From Janthinobacterium sp. 1_2014MBL_MicDiv (GTDB lineage: Bacteria; Pseudomonadota; Gammaproteobacteria; Burkholderiales; Burkholderiaceae_D), in assembly GCF_001865675.1 (NCBI RefSeq), contig NZ_CP011319.1, positions 1,674,001 through 1,738,000 of the forward strand: a DNA stretch of 64,000 bases, written 5' to 3'. Positions 35,211 through 44,558 of the stretch are shown here, piece after piece. The first letter of the stretch is position 1. Each line of letters starts with the position of its first letter. Both the position numbers and the translations under genes were made by a program. The notes beneath the pieces were generated by a model. That model saw only the letters and a list, made by a program, of their open reading frames with translations. It was not told the origin of the DNA and ran no database searches.

Positions 35211-36011
35211 TCATATCCTGTCGCCCTGGGCAAAGAAGGCCGACGGCGAACTGCCGAAAGTCTTCTTGAACATGGCGGAAAAGGCCGACTGGCTGGCGTA
35301 GCCCAGCTCTTCGGCCACCTGCGACAGCGGCACGCCGCGCGCGATCAGCGGCGCCGCGTGCGCCAGGCGCACCTGCTGGCGCCACTGGCCGAAACTCATG
35401 CCCAATTCCCGTTCGAACAGCCGCGCCAGGGTGCGCTCCGAGGCGCCCACCAGCTGCGCCCAGTGTTCCAGCGTCTGGTTCAGGCCAGGCTTGTCGATCA
35501 GGCTGTCGCACAGGGTCTTCAGGCGCTTGTCGCTGGGCAAGGGAACGCGGATGGGACGCGTGCCCGAGCGCTTCAATTCATCGAGTATCAGTTCGGCCAG
35601 CAGCGCTTCGCGCGCCGGTTCCTGGCCCGGATCCAGTTGTTCCAGCGCCATGATCAGCTGGCGCAGCAGGCTCGACACTTCCAGTACCTTGCAGTCGCTG
35701 CCCGTGAACGGGGCGCGCGCGGCATGGATGCACAGCGGGCGCAAGCGGGTTTTTTCCAGTATCGTGACGGCATGTTCCACATTCGGCGCGATCCAGATGG
35801 CGCGCATGGGCGGCAGCACCCAGCTGCTGTTGTTGGCCGTGATGCGCAGCACGCCTTCCAGCGCCATGGTGACCTGGCCCCAGGGGTGGGTGTGCGGCAA
35901 GAGAAATTCATCGGGCTGCAGGTCGCGCGCGATCATGGTCACGGGGATGGTCGCGCTGGGCGCCTCCCGTGGCGGACACATGCGAGTATGGTGGAGGATA
36001 GGTATACCCAT
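35211..36011 (-). CDS. AraC family transcriptional regulator, cupin type
   Basis: 266 residues. An N-terminal cupin (PDEFLLPHTHPWGQVTMALEGVLRI ... PPMRAIWIAPNVEHAV) precedes two C-terminal helix-turn-helix motifs (LEHWAQLVGASERTLARLFERELGMSFGQWRQQVRLAHA and LSQVAEELGYASQSAFSAMFKKTFGSSPSAFF). It belongs to the group that includes NimR and often represses or activates a divergent efflux gene. The divergent MFS gene is 100 bp away, so control of that transporter is likely. Confidence 0.92.
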   Translation of the reverse strand: MGIPILHHTRMCPPREAPSATIPVTMIARDLQPDEFLLPHTHPWGQVTMALEGVLRITANNSSWVLPPMRAIWIAPNVEHAVTILEKTRLRPLCIHAARAPFTGSDCKVLEVSSLLRQLIMALEQLDPGQEPAREALLAELILDELKRSGTRPIRVPLPSDKRLKTLCDSLIDKPGLNQTLEHWAQLVGASERTLARLFERELGMSFGQWRQQVRLAHAAPLIARGVPLSQVAEELGYASQSAFSAMFKKTFGSSPSAFFAQGDRI

Positions 36012-36111
36012 CAGCTTGGCCTTAATTCGATAAATTATGTCGTTCTGTCGGAAAACAGACGATGGTATTTTGCATACACTTGAGCTTCACCAGTATAAGA
36101 CAGGGTATGAC

Positions 36112-37362
36112 ATGATAACAACAAACTCGGCAACGCACCTGCCGCCGCATGTGCCACCATCGTTGCGCAGCGACGCGCGCGTCATCGCCCTGGTGGGCCT
36201 GGCGCATGGCGTGTCGCACTTCTACCATTTGATCCTTGCGGCCCTGTTCGTCTGGCTGAAACCCGCATTCGGCCTGTCGTATGCGGAGCTGGGCTTGCTG
36301 ATGACGGTGTTTTTCATCATCTCGGGCGTGGGGCAGGCGCTGGCCGGCTTCGTCGTCGACCGTTTCGGCGCGCGCGCCGTGTTGTTTTCCGGCGTCTTCC
36401 TGCTGGGCGTGTCGGCGCTGGCCCTGTCCACGGCCCACAGCTATGCGGCCCTGATGCTGGGCGCCATGCTGGCCGGCATGGGCAACAGCGTGTTCCACCC
36501 GGCCGACTACACGATCCTCAACCAGCGCGTCTCGGCGGCCCGCGTGGCTTACGGCTTTTCCGTGCATGGCATCAGCGGCAACATCGGCTGGGCCCTGGCG
36601 CCCCTGTTCATGACGTATGTCGCTACAAATTATGACTGGCGGGTGGCGCTGCAATGCGCGGCCGTGCTGCCGTTCGCCGTGCTGCTGGTCCTGTTCCTGA
36701 ACCGCCACGCCATCCGCCCCGAGCCGCTGAAGAAGGCCGCGCCGGGCCAGCCGGCCGGTGGCGAAGGCACGCTGGACTTCTTACGCCTGCCCGCCGTGTG
36801 GATGTGCTTTGCCTTCTTCTTCATTACCGCCATCGCCCTGGGCGGCATCCAGAGCTTTGCCAGCGTGGCCCTCGTCAAGCTGTATGGCATGAGCCTGGCG
36901 CTGGCCACCAGCGCCTATACGGCCTACATGTTGGCTTCGGCCGTGGGCATGCTGGCCGGCGGCATCGTCGGCGCGCGCAGCAAGCAGCCGGACCGCAACG
37001 TGGCGATCGCCTTTTCCGCCGCCGCGCTGCTGGCCGTGCTGCTGGCCATGGCCGTCGTGCCGGCCTGGGGCGCCGTCGTGCTGATGGGCGCCATCGGCTT
37101 GACCTCGGGCGTGGCGGGGCCGTCGCGCGACCTGATGATACGCGCGGCGGCGCCGAAGAATGCCACGGGGCGCGTGTATGGCGTCGTGTATTCGGGTCTC
37201 GACAGCGGCCTGGCCGTCGGCCCCCTGTTCTTTGGCGCGCTGATGGATGGCAACCATCCGGCCCTGCTGTTCGTCTTCATCGGCGTGTTCCAGGCGCTGG
37301 CCATTGCCACGGCCGTCGGCGTGGGCGGTAAAACGCGTGCCGCGGCGCTGCAAAAGGCATAG
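36112..37362 (+). CDS. MFS transporter, Fsr/efflux-like
   Basis: 416 residues with about 12 membrane segments. The first helix pair (VIALVGLAHGVSHFYHLILAALFVW), GFVVDRFGARAVLFSG (motif A region) and MGNSVFHPADYTILNQRV resemble the fosmidomycin-resistance-type branch. Substrate unknown. ATG 36112 is chosen because the 25 upstream in-frame residues are not membrane-like. The neighbouring divergent AraC gene probably regulates it. Confidence 0.88.
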   Translation: MITTNSATHLPPHVPPSLRSDARVIALVGLAHGVSHFYHLILAALFVWLKPAFGLSYAELGLLMTVFFIISGVGQALAGFVVDRFGARAVLFSGVFLLGVSALALSTAHSYAALMLGAMLAGMGNSVFHPADYTILNQRVSAARVAYGFSVHGISGNIGWALAPLFMTYVATNYDWRVALQCAAVLPFAVLLVLFLNRHAIRPEPLKKAAPGQPAGGEGTLDFLRLPAVWMCFAFFFITAIALGGIQSFASVALVKLYGMSLALATSAYTAYMLASAVGMLAGGIVGARSKQPDRNVAIAFSAAALLAVLLAMAVVPAWGAVVLMGAIGLTSGVAGPSRDLMIRAAAPKNATGRVYGVVYSGLDSGLAVGPLFFGALMDGNHPALLFVFIGVFQALAIATAVGVGGKTRAAALQKA

Positions 37363-37394
37363 AATCGTTGTCATCTGTCACTGAGGGAGTAAGC

Positions 37395-37889
37395 ATGACT
37401 TTTGCCACCACCGACCTGTGCGACGACCATGCTGCCATGCTGGACGACGGCACCCTGGCCGTGTTGCCGCCCGTCTACCGCGCCTTCGGCCAGCGCGTGC
37501 GTTTCAGCGGCCCCGCCACCACCTTGCAAGTGTTCGAGGACAACGCCCTCGTGCGCAGCACCCTGGAAACGCCGGGCCAGGGCCACGTGCTGGTGATCGA
37601 CGGCGGCGGCAGCCTGCGCCGAGCGCTGGTGGGCGGCCAGCTGGCCGTGCTGGCCGACAGCAATGGCTGGGCCGGCATCGTCGTCGACGGCTGCATCCGC
37701 GACAGCGAGGAAATCCAGGTCTGCCAGATCGGCGTGCGGGCCCTGGCCACGCATCCGCGCAAGAGCAACAAGACGGGCGCCGGCCAGCGCGACGTGCGCG
37801 TGCAAGTCAGCGGCGTGACCGTGCAACCGGGCGACTGGATCTATGCCGATGCGGACGGCATCCTCGTGGCGCGCCAGCAACTCGATTAA
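37395..37889 (+). CDS. rraA: RraA family protein (RNase E activity regulator / HMG aldolase fold)
   Basis: 164 residues: TTDLCDDHAAMLDDG at the N-terminus, LVIDGGGSLRRALVGGQLAVLADSNGWAGIVVDGCIRDSEEI in the centre and GVTVQPGDWIYADADGILVA at the end. RraA binds and inhibits RNase E in E. coli; close homologues are 4-hydroxy-4-methyl-2-oxoglutarate aldolases with D-N-R metal sites. GDGCIRD-type residues are present, so aldolase activity cannot be excluded. GGGAG precedes ATG 37395. A strong terminator follows, then aceA. Confidence 0.92.
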   Translation: MTFATTDLCDDHAAMLDDGTLAVLPPVYRAFGQRVRFSGPATTLQVFEDNALVRSTLETPGQGHVLVIDGGGSLRRALVGGQLAVLADSNGWAGIVVDGCIRDSEEIQVCQIGVRALATHPRKSNKTGAGQRDVRVQVSGVTVQPGDWIYADADGILVARQQLD

Positions 37890-37916
37890 GCGGGACACAT
37901 CTTGTCATCCGCCATG

Positions 37917-37940
37917 CGCGCCTTCGGGCGCGTTTTTTTT
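37917..37940 (+). terminator. Rho-independent terminator of rraA
   Basis: CGCGCC (37917-37922), loop TTCG, GGCGCG (37927-37932), then eight T. Confidence 0.95.
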
Positions 37941-38150
37941 GCGCCGCTTGTCGCCGCACAAATCCACTGGCGAGCTGGACGCTATGCTGGTGGCAGGCGC
38001 CGCTTTTCATCACCGTGGATGGCATTCCACATGGCGCAATGGCGTGACTGGCGGGACGCCCGTGGCTGTCCCATGCAGAGAAATACTCTTCCGCATCCTG
38101 AAAAATCATCATTAAGCAATTGATTTCATATGTAAAATTTTAAGTTATAT

Positions 38151-38164
38151 GTCTTATATAAGAC
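38151..38164. promoter_or_regulatory. Perfect 14-bp palindrome upstream of aceA
   Basis: GTCTTATATAAGAC lies 80 bp before the aceA ATG inside an AT-rich island (38110-38165). The form suits a GntR-type dimeric repressor. It is the only regulatory-looking element in the 355-bp rraA-aceA gap besides the terminator. Confidence 0.6.
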
Positions 38165-38244
38165 TGTTGCTGCGGCGCGCAAAGCAGCCTATGATTTACT
38201 CAACGGACGTCCTTCCAACCTGGCATGTCGATAGGAGAAACACC

Positions 38245-39543
<1,299 letters not shown>

Positions 39544-39597
39544 CCGTTATCGCAGGCAGGAGGAGACGGGCAGGGGAGGCACATCTCCGCCCACGGG

Positions 39598-39634
39598 AAA
39601 GCCACGGCGGACGATGGACGCCGTGGCTTTTTTT
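39598..39634 (+). terminator. Rho-independent terminator of aceA
   Basis: GCCACGGCG (39601-39609) pairs with CGCCGTGGC (39619-39627), preceded by AAA and followed by seven T. Confidence 0.93.
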
Positions 39635-39696
39635 CGTCCGCGGCTTGAAACGAGTGTTGCAATTTGGATAAATTCAATATTCTTTTGCAAAGTTCT

Positions 39697-39710
39697 TTGA
39701 TTTTCATCAA
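39697..39710 (+). promoter_or_regulatory. FNR/CRP-type box upstream of the PEP-CTERM gene
   Basis: TTGAT-TTTC-ATCAA matches the FNR/Anr consensus half-sites exactly, and the dyad extends to CTTTGAT/ATCAAAG. TATGAT (39719-39724) follows. If the start of transcription is near 39744 the box is at about -41, an activating position. Confidence 0.65.
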
Positions 39711-39770
39711 AGCTGAGATATGATTTCACTTAAGGTAACTTAATTATCAAAAAGGCAAGGAAATCACACC

Positions 39771-40412
39771 ATGAAAATCACCGCCATCGCCGCCGTCCTT
39801 GCCCTGTTTGCAGCCGGCACCGCCAGCGCCAGCCCCATCAACCTGATCACGAATGGCGACTTCGAAACCGTCGCGCCCGGCTACACGTTTGCCAGCGGCT
39901 TCCAGGTCGTCAACAGCGGCTCGTCCGCGATTACGGGCTGGAACGTGGGCGCTTCCTCGGTCGACCTGATCCGCAATGCCTACAACGCCATCGACGGCTA
40001 CAGCATCGACTTGCTGGGCACGCCAGGCCCCGGTTTTCTGTCGCAAAGCTTCAGCGTCGTGGCCGGCCAGACATATAACCTGAGCTTTGACATGGCGCGC
40101 AATCCGAACGGTCCGGCAGGCCAGGGCGTGGCCGTCAGCTTTGGCGGCGTGGCGCAGGATTTCTACTCGACGGCAGGCGCCTCGAATACCTTGTACAGCA
40201 ACAGCCTGAGCTTCACTGCCGCCTCCACGGGCCTGGCGACGCTGTCGTTTGCCAGCGCGGCCAAGGCCGGCACGCCGTTCGACAATTACTCGGGCGCCGT
40301 GATCGACAATGTGGCCGTGATGGCCGCCGTGCCGGAACCGGAAACCTACGCCATGCTGCTGGCTGGCCTGGGCCTGATGGGCTTCCTGCGCCGCCGCAAG
40401 GCCGCCAACTAA
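39771..40412 (+). CDS. PEP-CTERM sorting domain protein (choice-of-anchor C/DUF642-like)
   Basis: 213 residues. Signal peptide AAVLALFAAGTASA, a beta-rich domain beginning NLITNGDFETVAPGYTF and containing LSQSFSVVAGQTYNLSFDMARNP, and a C-terminal sorting signal: VPEPETYAMLLAGLGLMGFLRRRKAAN (PEP motif, hydrophobic helix, Arg cluster). Such proteins are cut by an EpsH/XrtA-type exosortase and go to the surface or matrix with exopolysaccharide. The upstream FNR box suggests oxygen control. Terminator follows. Confidence 0.93.
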   Translation: MKITAIAAVLALFAAGTASASPINLITNGDFETVAPGYTFASGFQVVNSGSSAITGWNVGASSVDLIRNAYNAIDGYSIDLLGTPGPGFLSQSFSVVAGQTYNLSFDMARNPNGPAGQGVAVSFGGVAQDFYSTAGASNTLYSNSLSFTAASTGLATLSFASAAKAGTPFDNYSGAVIDNVAVMAAVPEPETYAMLLAGLGLMGFLRRRKAAN

Positions 40413-40435
40413 TCCCGGCTTTGCCCCACGTCAAC

Positions 40436-40465
40436 ACCGCCTGTCGCATCGCGCAGGCGGTTTTT
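40436..40465 (+). terminator. Rho-independent terminator of the PEP-CTERM gene
   Basis: ACCGCCTG (40436-40443) pairs with CAGGCGGT (40454-40461), followed by a T tract. Confidence 0.9.
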
Positions 40466-40470
40466 GTCTT

Positions 40471-40860
40471 TCAGGGGCCTTGCGCGTAGCCGTCGGCCCG
40501 CACGACAACGTTCCCGATCCGCGGCCAGGCGGCGCGCGTCCTGACCGGCGTTTCGCCCGTAGCCATGAGCAGCACGTAGCCGTAGCCCGTGCGGCGGTCG
40601 CGCCAGGAATGGGGCGTGCTGTCCCACATGCAGCAATAGCGCTGGAGCTTGGGCAAGCCATGGGCGCGCCGCAGATACGCTTCCGCCTGCAGCGCATGCT
40701 GGTCCTCCACCTGGCAGCGCACCTCGAACGGCTGGTCCTGGCGTTGCCTATTCTGCTGGCAACCCTGGCAGACGAGATGCGCGGGCTTCCGGCCCGGCCA
40801 GGCCAGCACGTCGCCGCAGGCCGGTTCGGCGTCCTGCGCACCGCCCGCGCCCGATAGCAA
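40471..40860 (-). CDS. DUF4952-like hypothetical protein with an unclear start
   Basis: About 129 residues. The body reads ACGDVLAWPGRKPAHLVCQGCQQ, then HALQAEAYLRRAHGLPKL and YCCMWDSTP, a pattern I associate with DUF4952-type secreted proteins. No ATG is available: the frame is closed by TAG at 40887-40885, and only TTG 40860 or CTG 40875 could start it, leaving a stub (LLLSGAGGAQDAEP) where a signal peptide should be. It lies 28 bp after the MerR stop on the same strand. It may be an N-terminally truncated gene. Confidence 0.5.
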   Translation of the reverse strand: MLSGAGGAQDAEPACGDVLAWPGRKPAHLVCQGCQQNRQRQDQPFEVRCQVEDQHALQAEAYLRRAHGLPKLQRYCCMWDSTPHSWRDRRTGYGYVLLMATGETPVRTRAAWPRIGNVVVRADGYAQGP

Positions 40861-40888
40861 CAGCGAGGGCGGCAGCCCGGCAGCCTAT

Positions 40889-41272
40889 TTAATTCCCGCC
40901 AAGATCGCCTCCCCGCAATGGACATGCGGCCGCCTGCGGCTCCAGGCGCCGCGCCAGTTCGCCGCGCAACTGCGTCAATCCCGCGATGCGCGCGTCGATA
41001 TCGTCCAGCTTGCGCGCCAGCGCCGCGCGCAGCAGCTTGGCCGTGGCGGGGTCGCCGCTGGCCGCCAGCAGCGGCATGTCGGCCTCGATTTCCGCCAGGG
41101 TAAAGCCCAGTTGCTGCGCCGTGCGCAGGTAGCGCAGCCAGTCGGCCGCCTCGGGCGGATAGTCGCGGTAGCCATTCGCGCCGCGCCGCGCGCGCAGCAG
41201 GCCGCGCTTCTCATAGAAGCGCAGGGTGTCGCGGCTCAAGCCCGTCGCCTGCGCCATCTCGCCGATCTGCAT
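40889..41272 (-). CDS. MerR family transcriptional regulator
   Basis: About 127 residues. The winged helix MQIGEMAQATGLSRDTLRFYEKRGLLRARRGANGYRDYPPEA is typical, followed by a dimerisation coiled coil (LLRAALARKLDDIDARIAGLTQLRGELARRL). A C-terminal ACPL is present but not a clear metal-binding loop. ATG 41272 follows AAAGAA; ATG 41287 is five codons earlier. The divergent 4-TM gene has a MerR-type operator in its promoter, so it is the probable target. Confidence 0.92.
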   Translation of the reverse strand: MQIGEMAQATGLSRDTLRFYEKRGLLRARRGANGYRDYPPEAADWLRYLRTAQQLGFTLAEIEADMPLLAASGDPATAKLLRAALARKLDDIDARIAGLTQLRGELARRLEPQAAACPLRGGDLGGN

Positions 41273-41294
41273 GGGATGTTCTTTCATAAAATGC

Positions 41295-41326
41295 TTGACC
41301 ATGGAGTGTACTCCAGCCCTGATCAT
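41295..41326 (+). promoter_or_regulatory. MerR-type operator with over-long spacer
   Basis: TTGACC (-35, 41295-41300), perfect dyad TGGAGT-GT-ACTCCA (41302-41315), and a -10-like GATCAT (41321-41326), giving a 20-bp spacer. Dyads in a 19-20 bp spacer are the hallmark of MerR-activated promoters. Confidence 0.75.
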
Positions 41327-41354
41327 GGGCGCTTTACACTGACAGGAGTGCCCC

Positions 41355-41792
41355 ATGTTGTCCCTTTCCGCCTTCCGCCGCCTGGTGCGCGCCAGCGCCA
41401 TCTACGACGTATTCATGACGGCCGCGTTTGCCACACCGTGGACGTTCCTGCTCTTGCACGAGCACCTGAGCACCGTCAATGTGCGCCTGGGCGGCGTGCC
41501 CTTGCCTGTCTTCGAGCCGTTCCATTTGCTCATCAGCAGCTTGCTGAGCAGCGTCGTGATGGTCTGGTCCATGCTGCGCATCGTCGATCCGCAGCCGCGC
41601 CTGGGCCGCTATGACGCGGCGGCGCGCTACCTGTTTTCCCTGTGGATGGCGTGGGCGCTGCTGGTGACGGGACAGCCCGTGCTGTGGCTGTTCATCGTGC
41701 CGGAACTGGCCTGGGGCCTCGCGCAGAGCCTGCCGCTGCACCGTCGCGGGGCCACGCGGGGAGGGGCGGCGCACGAATCGTTGTTGAGATGA
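41355..41792 (+). CDS. Small membrane protein, MerR-controlled
   Basis: 145 residues with about four membrane helices: SAIYDVFMTAAFATPWTFLLL, FHLLISSLLSSVVMVWSML, LFSLWMAWALLVTGQP and LWLFIVPELAWGLAQSL. I do not recognise a named family. Its promoter carries a MerR operator and the merR gene is divergent, so it is likely induced by the effector sensed by that regulator. The start follows GACAGGAG. No catalytic or metal-binding motif is visible. Confidence 0.8.
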   Translation: MLSLSAFRRLVRASAIYDVFMTAAFATPWTFLLLHEHLSTVNVRLGGVPLPVFEPFHLLISSLLSSVVMVWSMLRIVDPQPRLGRYDAAARYLFSLWMAWALLVTGQPVLWLFIVPELAWGLAQSLPLHRRGATRGGAAHESLLR

Positions 41793-41855
41793 CGATAACG
41801 AAATGCAATAATGCGTCGTGAAATATGGCAATGAACGACTGATAAAGGATGCACT

Positions 41856-43700
41856 ATGCAGCAGGACGCCGCTGGAAAAAACATGGCTTTGCTCGATCCG
41901 GTGGTGGCGCCGCGCATCGCGGTGACGCGCCTGGTGACGGGCCTGCTGCAAGGCTTGCTGCTGTACTGGCTGTACAGCACGGCGCAGGACAAGGTGTGGC
42001 CCGCCACGGAAGCCTACCTGCTGGGGCCGCTGATGCTGATCAGCTTGCTATTGCCCGTGCTGCTGGTGTCCAGCCTGGGCCACATGTCGCTCAAGCGCAT
42101 CGTGCTGTGGATGGTGGGCGCGGCCGCCGTGCTGGCCGTGCTGGCCTGGCACGACGTGGCGCGCGGCGCCGAACACGTGATCTGGGGCAATTACAAGCCC
42201 GGTGCGCCGCTGCGCGTGATTTCCGCCCAGCTGTTCGGCTTTTGCGTGGTGGGCTTTTATATCGCCCATGCGCTGGTGCTGGCCAGCGCCCAGGATGGCC
42301 AGCGCATCGCCCGCTATCCCACGTATTTCGAGATCGCCTGGAAGCTGGGCATCCAGCTGCTGTTTTCCCTGCTGTTCGTGCTGGGTCTGTGGCTGGTGCT
42401 GTGGCTGGGCGGGCAGTTGTTCCTGTTGATCAAGCTGAGCTTCCTGAAAAAGTTGCTGGGCCAGGCGTGGTTCGTGATTCCCGTCATCTGTTTCGCCTTT
42501 TCCTTCGCCATCCACATCACCGACGTGCGCCCGTCCATCGTGCGCGGCATCCGCACCCTGCTGCTGGTGCTGCTGTCGTGGCTGGTGCCAATCGCCGCCG
42601 TGCTCGTCTCCGGCTTCCTCCTGACCTTGCCCTTCATCGGCTTCGAACGGCTGTGGGCCACGCGCCATGCGGCGTCCGTGCTGCTGGGCATGGCCGGCGT
42701 GCTGGTGGTGCTGATCAATGCCGCTTTCCAGAATGGCGAAGTGGGCCATGGCGTGGCGCGCGGCATCCGCCTCGGCACGCGCCTGGCCTGTTTGCTGCTG
42801 CCGTGGGTGGTGGGCATCGCCATCTATGCGCTGACCCTGCGCGTGATGTCGCATGGCTGGACGGCCGACCGCCTGATCGCCGCCGCCTGCCTCTTGATCG
42901 CCAGCTGCTATGCCGTCGGCTACGCCTGGGCCGCCAGCAAGTATGGCGACTGGCTGCACCTGATCGCCAACGTCAACGTCGCCACCGCCTGCGTCACCCT
43001 GCTGGTGCTGTTCGCGCTGTTCTCGCCGCTGGCCGACCCGGCCCGCATTTCCGTGGCCAGCCAGATGGCGCGGCTGGACAGCGGCAAGGTGAGCGTGGAC
43101 AAGTTCGACTTCGAATACCTGCGCTTCCAGGGCGCCCGCTATGGCCAGGCGGCCTTGCAGGAACTCAAGACGCGCACGACGGGCGCCGATGCTGCCGTCG
43201 TGCGGGCCCGCGCCGACGCCATGCTCAAACGCCAGAACCGGCTCGACGAGACGGGCGCCCTGAGCGACGTGTCGATCAACCTGACGCTGCGCCCGGCGAC
43301 GGCGAAATTGCCGGAGAGTTTCCTGCGCCAGGACTGGACGCAAGTGGGCCCGGCCTGGCGCCTGCCCGCCTGCTTGAAGCGGGCAGGGCCGCAGTGCGAC
43401 GCCTACCTGCTCGATTTCGACGGCGATGGCAAGCAGGATGTGCTGCTGATCAGCAATGACCCGCGCGCCTCGTCGGTCTTGCTGGCGGAGAAGGACGACG
43501 GCAGCTGGCATGCGCGCGGGCAAATCCCCACGGACGCCCTGCGCTGCAAGCCCCTGCGCGAGAAGCTGCAGGCCGGCCAATTCCAGCTGGTGCCGCCGAA
43601 GGTGCGCGAGCTGGAAGTCGACGGCCAGCGCGTGCCGATGACCTTATATACGCAGGAAGACGAGGTCAGCTGCCCGGATGAGACGGCGCCGGGCCTGTAA
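41856..43700 (+). CDS. DUF4153 family membrane protein
   Basis: 614 residues. The N-terminal 400 residues hold about ten to twelve membrane helices, with the DUF4153 pattern (GLLQGLLLYWLY ... FFSLLFVLGLWLVLWLGGQLFLLIKLSFLKKLL ... FAFSFAIHITDVRPSIVRGIRTLLLVLLSWLVPIAAVL ... GFERLWATRHAASVLLGM). The C-terminal soluble part, probably periplasmic, includes an FG-GAP-like calcium loop DFDGDGKQDVLLIS. AAAGGA precedes ATG 41856. The function of the family is unknown. Confidence 0.88.
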   Translation: MQQDAAGKNMALLDPVVAPRIAVTRLVTGLLQGLLLYWLYSTAQDKVWPATEAYLLGPLMLISLLLPVLLVSSLGHMSLKRIVLWMVGAAAVLAVLAWHDVARGAEHVIWGNYKPGAPLRVISAQLFGFCVVGFYIAHALVLASAQDGQRIARYPTYFEIAWKLGIQLLFSLLFVLGLWLVLWLGGQLFLLIKLSFLKKLLGQAWFVIPVICFAFSFAIHITDVRPSIVRGIRTLLLVLLSWLVPIAAVLVSGFLLTLPFIGFERLWATRHAASVLLGMAGVLVVLINAAFQNGEVGHGVARGIRLGTRLACLLLPWVVGIAIYALTLRVMSHGWTADRLIAAACLLIASCYAVGYAWAASKYGDWLHLIANVNVATACVTLLVLFALFSPLADPARISVASQMARLDSGKVSVDKFDFEYLRFQGARYGQAALQELKTRTTGADAAVVRARADAMLKRQNRLDETGALSDVSINLTLRPATAKLPESFLRQDWTQVGPAWRLPACLKRAGPQCDAYLLDFDGDGKQDVLLISNDPRASSVLLAEKDDGSWHARGQIPTDALRCKPLREKLQAGQFQLVPPKVRELEVDGQRVPMTLYTQEDEVSCPDETAPGL

Positions 43701-43795
43701 ATGGCAGCGAGGGGAGGTGGCGCGACTGGCAGAACTGCTTGCTTGTCATGAAGGAAATAACTTCGTGCATCGGGCCGTTCCGGCCGTCCGTTATC

Positions 43796-43810
43796 GGCCA
43801 GGAGCGGACG
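43796..43810 (+). repeat. Flanking 15-mer, left copy
   Basis: GGCCAGGAGCGGACG; a copy differing at one base lies at 44285-44299, on the far side of the AT-richer ORF. Confidence 0.6.
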
Positions 43811-43836
43811 ATCACGGCAAGCGCATTGGAAACACG

Positions 43837-44271
43837 ATGACTCAAACAGAGCAGTTCGAATTGACAATTAATGGAAGCGTGCCAGATTGGACGGAATCGA
43901 TATGTGAGGGCTTCGTCTGTGAGTCTTTGCATATCAAAGGTGAACCGCCTGTGCCCGCGAATGTAAGTTACTTAAAATTCAACGGAGCTTGGTTTCGTCT
44001 TTATTTTGAATTTCGATGCGTATTCTGGCGCAGCTTTGAAGGGCAATTTCTTCCGTGGAATGCAGAGGCGCCGTGGACTGAGTACGTGGATCTGGCTGAT
44101 GAACTCAAGATTGTTGGGCAACGTCTTGTGTCATGCGTAGCTAGCGCGACCGCCAAAGGTAGTGTGGTAGCGTTTGTCTTCGAAAGCGGATTGACAGTAC
44201 TCATCCAGGATAGAGATGATCGGACTTCCTTTGAAATCACTGACCCTCTGCAGGCAGGATCGTTCGACTAG
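43837..44271 (+). CDS. AT-richer hypothetical protein, possibly acquired
   Basis: 144 residues, soluble, acidic. No family is recognised. It reads TQTEQFELTINGSVPDWTESICEGF, YLKFNGAWFRLYFEFRCVFWRSFEG, then KIVGQRLVSCVASATAKGSVVAFVFESGLTVLIQDRDDRTSFEI; the alternating beta pattern and the aromatic content resemble small immunity-type proteins, which is only a guess. Base composition is clearly lower in GC than both neighbours, and near-identical 15-mers flank the gene. ATG 43837 follows GGAA. Likely transferred. Confidence 0.7.
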   Translation: MTQTEQFELTINGSVPDWTESICEGFVCESLHIKGEPPVPANVSYLKFNGAWFRLYFEFRCVFWRSFEGQFLPWNAEAPWTEYVDLADELKIVGQRLVSCVASATAKGSVVAFVFESGLTVLIQDRDDRTSFEITDPLQAGSFD

Positions 44272-44284
44272 AGAGGCTGCCGCC

Positions 44285-44299
44285 GGCCAGAAGCGGACG
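44285..44299 (+). repeat. Flanking 15-mer, right copy
   Basis: GGCCAGAAGCGGACG, one mismatch to 43796-43810. From here to 44558 the sequence is AT-rich and holds no gene I can support. Confidence 0.6.
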
Positions 44300-44558
44300 G
44301 ACGAAAGATAATGAAACCGCGTCGAGTAGCGATAGGCATGGTAAAAATAGACACAACAGGAACAATCATAAATTCTGAGCATCCAGTTCTGAATCGCCAC
44401 GAGTTCACTAGACGCTTTCACCGTCGCTTTTTACACTGTCATTATTTATTGATATTCTAGAGGAGCTATTTTTTCGTCAGCGTGTCGATTTTGTGTGCCG
44501 TCACCCGTCGCAGCGATGACGCGCCGATTGCCCATTCCACCTTGATCAGGGAAGCGCC

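Noticed and set aside
44131..44421. 96-codon minus-strand frame overlapping the AT-richer ORF
   Set aside because: No ribosome site, overlaps a better ORF, and its sequence has no protein-like pattern.
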